64,000 nt of DNA, from NCBI RefSeq assembly GCF_000166715.1, contig NZ_AEMI01000016.1:62001-126000 (forward strand), given 5' to 3'. The DNA is from Leuconostoc gelidum subsp. gelidum KCTC 3527 (GTDB lineage: Bacteria > Bacillota > Bacilli > Lactobacillales > Lactobacillaceae). Position numbers and translations under genes: made by a program. How positions within the stretch are numbered: the first letter of the stretch is position 1; every line of letters starts with the position of its first letter. The notes beneath the pieces are model-generated. The model was given only the letters and a program-made list of their open reading frames with translations, was not told where the DNA came from and searched no databases. Shown here piece by piece: positions 60,826-64,000 of this stretch.

Positions 60826-61029
60826 TTATCTCCTTAACCAAGACATGTGGCTATTGTAATCAATGTTGCGGTTATCCACGACTTCCGCTCTAATCTGCAC
60901 ACGCGCTCTTGCATGCCTTGCTACACTCTCGCGCCTTATCTCATCTGCATGTTGCATATTAATATCTGTGGCATCGCGTATGTGTCTGTTGCGTTGTCGC
61001 TGCTCTCGTATTAATTCTTCATCGTTCAT
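60826..61029 (-). CDS. Small Arg-rich phage protein
   Basis: 67 residues, very rich in Arg, His and Asp/Glu (QRQRNRHIRDATD; ARHARARVQIRAEV), probably helical and nucleic-acid related. GGAG precedes the ATG. The next gene starts 2 nt after its stop. A terminator-like hairpin lies just before its ribosome-binding site. Confidence 0.65.
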   Translation of the reverse strand: MNDEELIREQRQRNRHIRDATDINMQHADEIRRESVARHARARVQIRAEVVDNRNIDYNSHMSWLRR

Positions 61030-61041
61030 AATTTACTCCAA

Positions 61042-61065
61042 TAAAAAAACACCAATTAAGGTGTT
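61042..61065 (-). terminator. Intra-operon terminator
   Basis: On the minus strand AACACC-TTAATT-GGTGTT followed by seven T, 12-15 nt before the 61029 start codon. Confidence 0.65.
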
Positions 61066-61074
61066 GTGATTTGA

Positions 61075-61209
61075 TTACTTATTTTTTCGCCACACTCTTT
61101 TAAATGAATTGTATAGATGAAGTTCTCTCAATACTTCCAAAAACAACCTAAAAAATGCTTTATCTAATTCATCCCAAGCTTCTACGAATGCTGTTGGCTC
61201 TTTTTTCAC
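61075..61209 (-). CDS. Small basic amphipathic protein (44 aa), GTG start
   Basis: A 44-codon ORF beginning at GTG 61209 with GGGGAA eight nt upstream; TTG at 61215 is also in frame. The product is helical (AWDELDKAFFRLFLEVLREL) with a basic end (KRVWRKNK). It follows the structured region 61210-61628 and precedes a terminator, so it may be the first protein of the late transcript or a leader peptide. Confidence 0.5.
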   Translation of the reverse strand: MKKEPTAFVEAWDELDKAFFRLFLEVLRELHLYNSFKRVWRKNK

Positions 61210-61628
61210 AATCAATTCCCCGATTAAGGTTTATCTTTAAGTTGCTATAAATGGCTGTATTAAGGCATTTACTTATTTGCTACCATCATTTTTGATGGTC
61301 TCAACTATTAAGGATTACTTAATAGCTCAATATGTACGAGTGTTTCCACTCATTAACAGATACAGACCTACTAGACCGTCTTCCTTGGCTAGCAATGTGG
61401 GTGGCAGGAATCGAACCTGCTTATCCTCGACGTCCCATTGACATCTGGCATTGTTTATCCAGACGACATTCACACATGATAGATATTCCAATCTATCTAT
61501 TTAACCCAAGCACTGACTTGTTCCTGCAAGATGTGCTCTTCGTAATTCTTCGATAATACCATTATCGCACTGTTTTTAGGTCAAAAACGCTACAATTCCG
61601 CTTGTATCATACATATATCACTTTGACA
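61210..61628 (-). ncRNA. Structured non-coding region with tRNA-like 3' part, upstream of late genes
   Basis: No convincing ORF in 419 nt. On the minus strand 61399-61509 folds as a three-hairpin domain closed by TGGGT/ACCCA: GATAGAT/ATCTATC (61479-61498), CGTCTGG/CCAGATG (61443-61466) and GCAGG-TTCGATT-CCTGC (61405-61421). The last is a canonical tRNA T-arm followed by ACCCAC-A. It is not a functional tRNA, since no matching 5' acceptor or anticodon arm exists. Downstream follow perfect hairpins GAGTG/CACTC (61338-61351), CTATTAAG/CTTAATAG (61305-61325) and ACCATC/GATGGT (61282-61299). The late promoter controlled by the 61629 activator should also lie here. Confidence 0.5.
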
Positions 61629-62093
61629 TCACAATACGGTCGCTAATATGTGTTTGACTTCTGTGCGATATGCCCTTGCTGTACTCTCACCCACATGGCA
61701 TTGCTGTGATACTTTGGCCCATGTAATTGATTTAGACGAGTAGTAACATCTCATGACGTTCTGCTTGTCTTTTTCAAACGTTGCTACCCACCGCTCGATG
61801 TCTTCTTTTTGTTTATTCAACTTGCTAAGCAATGGATCACTCTCAATGTGTATCATCATATCTTCTAGTGGCCGTGTATGTTTATTCTGCGCACGACCAC
61901 CGCCAATATTATCATCTTCACTTCGAGAATAGACTTTTTTCCAACCAGTTATCATGCCTTTCTGAACGATTGGCAGATACTTATCTTCATCATCAACATG
62001 CGGGTTTCTCAAATCATTATTACGCTGAATAATCATCAAGTCTAATCTCCCAGTGAAGTAGCTGCGCAGTATTCTGTCAATTCTATCTGCCAT
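61629..62093 (-). CDS. ArpU/RinA-type late transcription activator (DUF722-like)
   Basis: 154 residues. Basic, helical, with a C-terminal sigma-like helix-turn-helix (SKSITWAKVSQQCHVGESTARAYRTEV), as in ArpU/RinA regulators that activate packaging and lysis genes. The position, last before the long non-coding stretch and the HNH/terminase block, is characteristic. It probably binds in 61510-61628. Confidence 0.8.
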   Translation of the reverse strand: MADRIDRILRSYFTGRLDLMIIQRNNDLRNPHVDDEDKYLPIVQKGMITGWKKVYSRSEDDNIGGGRAQNKHTRPLEDMMIHIESDPLLSKLNKQKEDIERWVATFEKDKQNVMRCYYSSKSITWAKVSQQCHVGESTARAYRTEVKHILATVL

Positions 62094-62221
62094 GTCACTC
62101 CTTTAATTTTAGTTAATGCATCTAATCCAAATTTTAAAATTATCCGCAATCCCAGTATGATAGCCGTGAAAACAATGCCAAACTCGATTACATGTTGTAA
62201 ATTAGTACCTATTCCAATCAT
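62042..62221 (-). CDS. Small phage membrane protein
   Basis: 59 residues from the ATG at 62221, with one hydrophobic segment (HVIEFGIVFTAIILGLRIIL). AAAAAGG lies upstream at a long spacing. It overlaps both neighbours (52 and 20 bases), which lowers confidence, but the composition and the membrane segment look real. No family recognised. Confidence 0.45.
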   Translation of the reverse strand: MIGIGTNLQHVIEFGIVFTAIILGLRIILKFGLDALTKIKGVTWQIELTEYCAATSLGD

Positions 62222-62531
62222 TTGAAAATACCTTTTTGCTTGGGACAATCGACATAACAACAAAACCATCTTTTTGCGCGTATTCTGAAATGAATGTCAC
62301 ATCGAAGAATATAGTTGGTGCTTCCTGCAGTGTGGCTCGATCATAAATCTTTGGTCCACTTTTCGGACCAACACCACGATTCTTAGCATAGTGACCATAT
62401 TCAAATGCCGTCAATGCTAACACATCACCAACCTGATAATCACGATCATTCTTACGAATTTCAAATGTCTTCAACCCGCTGTTCACATCATCAAAATATT
62501 TTGTATCTAATTTCAAATCTTGTATTCTCAT
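62202..62531 (-). CDS. DUF3850 family protein (ASCH/PUA-like)
   Basis: 109 residues with the DUF3850 hallmarks LDTKYFDDVNSGLKTFEIRKNDRDYQVGD and DVTFISEYAQ. These small PUA/ASCH-like domains are common in phages and are thought to bind RNA or modified nucleotides. ATG at 62531 overlaps the stop of a 16-codon ORF (TGATG). Confidence 0.85.
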   Translation of the reverse strand: MRIQDLKLDTKYFDDVNSGLKTFEIRKNDRDYQVGDVLALTAFEYGHYAKNRGVGPKSGPKIYDRATLQEAPTIFFDVTFISEYAQKDGFVVMSIVPSKKVFSNDWNRY

Positions 62532-62581
62532 CACTCATCTCCTCCTCCACAAGCCCATGCGTATACTTTTTTATCTGCCAT
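62531..62581 (-). CDS. Very small ORF (16 aa) coupled to the DUF3850 gene
   Basis: MADKKVYAWACGGGDE is preceded by GGAGAAAAAT and ends in TGATG that starts the next gene. It may be translated as a coupling ORF. The GGAGGAGGAGA near its end is also the ribosome-binding site of the DUF3850 gene, which can explain part of the sequence without coding. Confidence 0.35.
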   Translation of the reverse strand: MADKKVYAWACGGGDE

Positions 62582-62909
62582 TATTTTTCTCCTCAATAAT
62601 CTTAATAGTTTCTGGGTGTAACCATGCCTGCATTAAATCTTCATCGGATAGTTTTTCAAAATCATCTGTTTCTAGTGAAAATATATCTTCAATTAACCAA
62701 TTAAACGAAGAATTATTTAAATAGCGTAATAGGTATTTTTTCTCATGTTTAGTCATTTCAATAGTTGGCGCATATTCTTTTCGTAAAGAATCAACAACTT
62801 TATTTTGAGTTTCCAAAATTACTGCAACATCATGCATGGTCGGTTGATAAAATTTTTCTGGTATTGCTAATCTTAATTCTTCTATTGCTTCATCAAATGT
62901 ATATGCCAT
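62571..62909 (-). CDS. Phage hypothetical protein
   Basis: 112 residues from the ATG at 62909 with GGGAG upstream; the frame is open to 62921. Acidic and helical (AYTFDEAIEELRLAIPEKF; ETDDFEKLSDEDLMQAWLHPE). The C-terminal AWL pattern recalls DUF1642-like middle-region phage proteins, but I cannot assign it. Confidence 0.65.
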   Translation of the reverse strand: MAYTFDEAIEELRLAIPEKFYQPTMHDVAVILETQNKVVDSLRKEYAPTIEMTKHEKKYLLRYLNNSSFNWLIEDIFSLETDDFEKLSDEDLMQAWLHPETIKIIEEKNNGR

Positions 62910-62911
62910 AA

Positions 62912-63214
62912 TTACTCCCAATCTCCAAATACCATTTCTTTGTTGTCAAAATCAGGTGCTGACGTTTCGTAGTATAGAACATCATCAAGTGTTAACCCTG
63001 CTTGATCCAGTAATTCACATTTTGCTAACATGACATCTGTTAAATATTCATGCCTAGTTGTTGAAAAGTTTTTAGTATACCTGTTAACCGCTGAATTACC
63101 AAATGGGTAATTACTAACAAATTTAGAGTCTTCAAACTTTTCTCGCTCCCACAAAACTACGGTAACTTCTCCCTTGCTGTTCGGAAAAGTCGTAAATAGC
63201 CATTCAGTTCCCAT
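62912..63214 (-). CDS. Phage hypothetical protein
   Basis: 100 residues, aromatic-rich beta start (EWLFTTFPNSKGEVTVVLWE) and an acidic helical end (DFDNKEMVFGDWE). AGGAAGATGAG precedes the ATG. No family recognised. Confidence 0.65.
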   Translation of the reverse strand: MGTEWLFTTFPNSKGEVTVVLWEREKFEDSKFVSNYPFGNSAVNRYTKNFSTTRHEYLTDVMLAKCELLDQAGLTLDDVLYYETSAPDFDNKEMVFGDWE

Positions 63215-63215
63215 C

Positions 63216-63275
63216 TCATCTTCCTTTCAAAAATTCATGTAAATCAACTATAAATTTAGCTTGCCAATCGGTCAT
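63216..63275 (-). CDS. Very small ORF (19 aa) between two phage genes
   Basis: The ORF starts at an ATG overlapping the upstream stop (TAATG) with GGAGGAGAAAT just before it, and its stop lies next to the following ATG. The peptide (MTDWQAKFIVDLHEFLKG) is amphipathic. Initiation signals are excellent, so translation is likely even if the peptide only couples the genes. Confidence 0.45.
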   Translation of the reverse strand: MTDWQAKFIVDLHEFLKGR

Positions 63276-63553
63276 TATTTCTCCTCCAAAAACTTATCTA
63301 AACTCAAATCAAGTGCCTTAGCTAACTTCACTACTGAACTAAATTGCGGGTCACGTCGCTGACCGCGCACAATTAATCTGACATTGTTGCTGTCATTCAA
63401 TCCAGATATTTTAGCTAACTGCGAGTAAGTGTAATCAAGATCTAACATGCCTTTCGCCACAACACGACCAATATGTGAGTTGTATTTTGAGTGCGCGTAA
63501 TACTCAATCGCTTCCTTACGTGAAATGACAATATCTTGCTGTCTTGTGTTCAT
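63275..63553 (-). CDS. XRE family helix-turn-helix protein
   Basis: 92 residues with a Cro/C1-type HTH (about 38-88: YTYSQLAKISGLNDSNNVRLIV, SSVVKLAKALDLSLDKFL) and a short N-terminal helix. AGGAGG precedes the ATG. In the early/middle region it is more likely a small regulator than the main repressor. Confidence 0.8.
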   Translation of the reverse strand: MNTRQQDIVISRKEAIEYYAHSKYNSHIGRVVAKGMLDLDYTYSQLAKISGLNDSNNVRLIVRGQRRDPQFSSVVKLAKALDLSLDKFLEEK

Positions 63554-63568
63554 GTTTCAACCTCCTGA

Positions 63569-64000
63569 CTAAAATTTATTATTGTTAATCACTTGCACAT
63601 CTATAATCACTCTTGGTTGCAAGCCGTAAATCTTGCTGTTGATTCCCTGGACGATTGCATTGTCGTCTTGCCACAATATGCCGTTCAACGCGTCTTCTGT
63701 ACTTTTCACAAAATTGCTCAAGTCTGGTTTCTTACGTGGTAGTAACTCGCCATCAATCGCCATCTGTCTCTGCTTAACAGTAAATGACTTAGGTATTGAC
63801 CTGACAAACGTCATACTGACTGACAAGGCACCTTGTGGCATTTCATACCCACGCTTTTTGGTTTCAGAACGTGCTATCAGTCCTAGCGTATCTTTGTACA
63901 ATTTAGTCTTTTTTGGATCGTACATTCTCACGCCATTGCCAAATCTAACTGCTCTGGGTCGCTCCTGTTGTTGTGGTTCAATGAAAAACTTGAATATCAT
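63569..64000 (-). CDS. RusA family Holliday junction resolvase
   Basis: 143 residues with RusA features: FKFFIEPQQQERPRAVRFGN, KKPDLSNFVKSTEDALNGILWQDDNAIV with the catalytic Asp cluster, and a final beta strand IIDVQVI. The start codon coincides with the window edge (ATG at 64000), so a longer N-terminus cannot be excluded, but this length is normal. It resolves recombination or replication intermediates of the phage. Confidence 0.9.
   Translation of the reverse strand: MIFKFFIEPQQQERPRAVRFGNGVRMYDPKKTKLYKDTLGLIARSETKKRGYEMPQGALSVSMTFVRSIPKSFTVKQRQMAIDGELLPRKKPDLSNFVKSTEDALNGILWQDDNAIVQGINSKIYGLQPRVIIDVQVINNNKF

Larger units (their letters stand above)
31076..64000. mobile_element. Prophage (siphovirus type, HK97-like head), right part cut by window edge
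   Basis: From the endolysin at 33.3 kb to RusA at 64 kb almost all genes run on the minus strand in the canonical order of a tailed phage: lysis, tail tip, tape measure, tail chaperones, major tail, connectors, capsid, protease, portal, terminase, HNH, late activator, recombination. Accessory genes fill 31.1-32.9 kb. No integrase, repressor or replication initiator is inside the window, so the element continues beyond 64000. All structural ORFs are intact, so it may be inducible. The left boundary near 31.0-31.1 kb is inferred. Confidence 0.9.

Noticed and set aside
61399-61509. A functional tRNA gene (minus strand) suggested by the T-arm sequence
   Set aside because: No 7-bp acceptor stem (GTGGGTG would be required), no 5-bp/7-nt anticodon arm and an overlong middle region; kept only as a tRNA-like element.
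61332-61556. 74-aa plus-strand ORF in the late-leader region
   Set aside because: It is opposite to the tRNA-like structure, has no ribosome-binding site and no neighbours on that strand; the apparent coding potential comes from the stems.
1-64000. CRISPR arrays, insertion sequences and rRNA genes
   Set aside because: No regularly spaced direct repeats of CRISPR size, no transposase ORF with terminal inverted repeats and no rRNA sequence was seen on either strand.

Overview
The window reads as chromosomal DNA of a low-GC lactic acid bacterium, most likely Leuconostoc or a close relative (Lactobacillaceae). This rests on the gene families, the AT-rich composition, the T-box, THI-box and manganese-riboswitch controls, and the prophage type; it is an inference, not a database match. 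The left half (1-31.0 kb) is host chromosome. The right half (31.1-64 kb) is the late and middle part of an integrated siphovirus-type prophage read right to left. Integrase, repressor and replication genes would lie beyond 64 kb.

Host part. 1-1.2 kb: a VIT-family Fe/Mn transporter diverges from a PerR-like regulator across a promoter region with two Fur/PerR-type boxes. 1.2-4.7 kb: a SERCA-like P-type ATPase behind a yybP-ykoY (manganese) riboswitch, followed by a small helical protein. 4.7-7.4 kb: a DUF2207 membrane protein and a YoaK/DUF1275 membrane protein. 7.4-12.9 kb: a methionine T-box operon, metQ-metQ-M20 peptidase-metN-metI. 13-15 kb: nagA-nagR with a NagR-like operator inside the promoter. 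15-17.6 kb: PgpA-like phosphatase, tRNA-Gln(CUG), two GNAT acetyltransferases and a RibD/DHFR-like reductase. 17.6-21.3 kb: a TPP-riboswitch operon ykoE-ykoD-ykoC-tenA for thiamine-precursor uptake and salvage. 21.4-26.9 kb: an unusual tight five-gene operon (MdaB-like quinone reductase, TIM-like protein, CinA-like protein, FabG-like SDR, GldA-like dehydrogenase) divergent from an HxlR regulator. 26.9-31 kb: topB and a nucleoside hydrolase/ECF S-component pair.

Prophage part, in transcription order from 64 kb leftward: RusA resolvase, XRE protein, several small early/middle proteins (DUF3850 and others), an ArpU/RinA-type late activator, a roughly 400-nt structured non-coding stretch with a tRNA-like 3' part, small proteins, HNH nuclease, terminase small and large subunits, DUF1056 protein, portal, ClpP-type protease, HK97-type major capsid, connectors, major tail protein, frameshifted tail chaperones, a 1927-aa tape measure with two peptidoglycan-hydrolase domains, an enlarged Dit, a 1953-aa Tal/receptor-binding protein, a lysis cassette and a terminator. 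Between the endolysin and the putative attachment site lies an accessory (moron) block: a PBECR4-like nuclease behind a 286-nt structured leader, a short divergent gene, and a two-gene unit whose promoter is covered by an 11-bp perfect palindrome.

The best candidates for something undescribed are the structured leader plus nuclease (32.2-33.15 kb), the tRNA-like structured region (61.2-61.6 kb), the HxlR-linked operon of degenerate paralogs (21.8-26.9 kb), and a repeated hairpin-GTACAT element at phage module boundaries. All structures were folded by eye and all family calls were made from motifs without a search.
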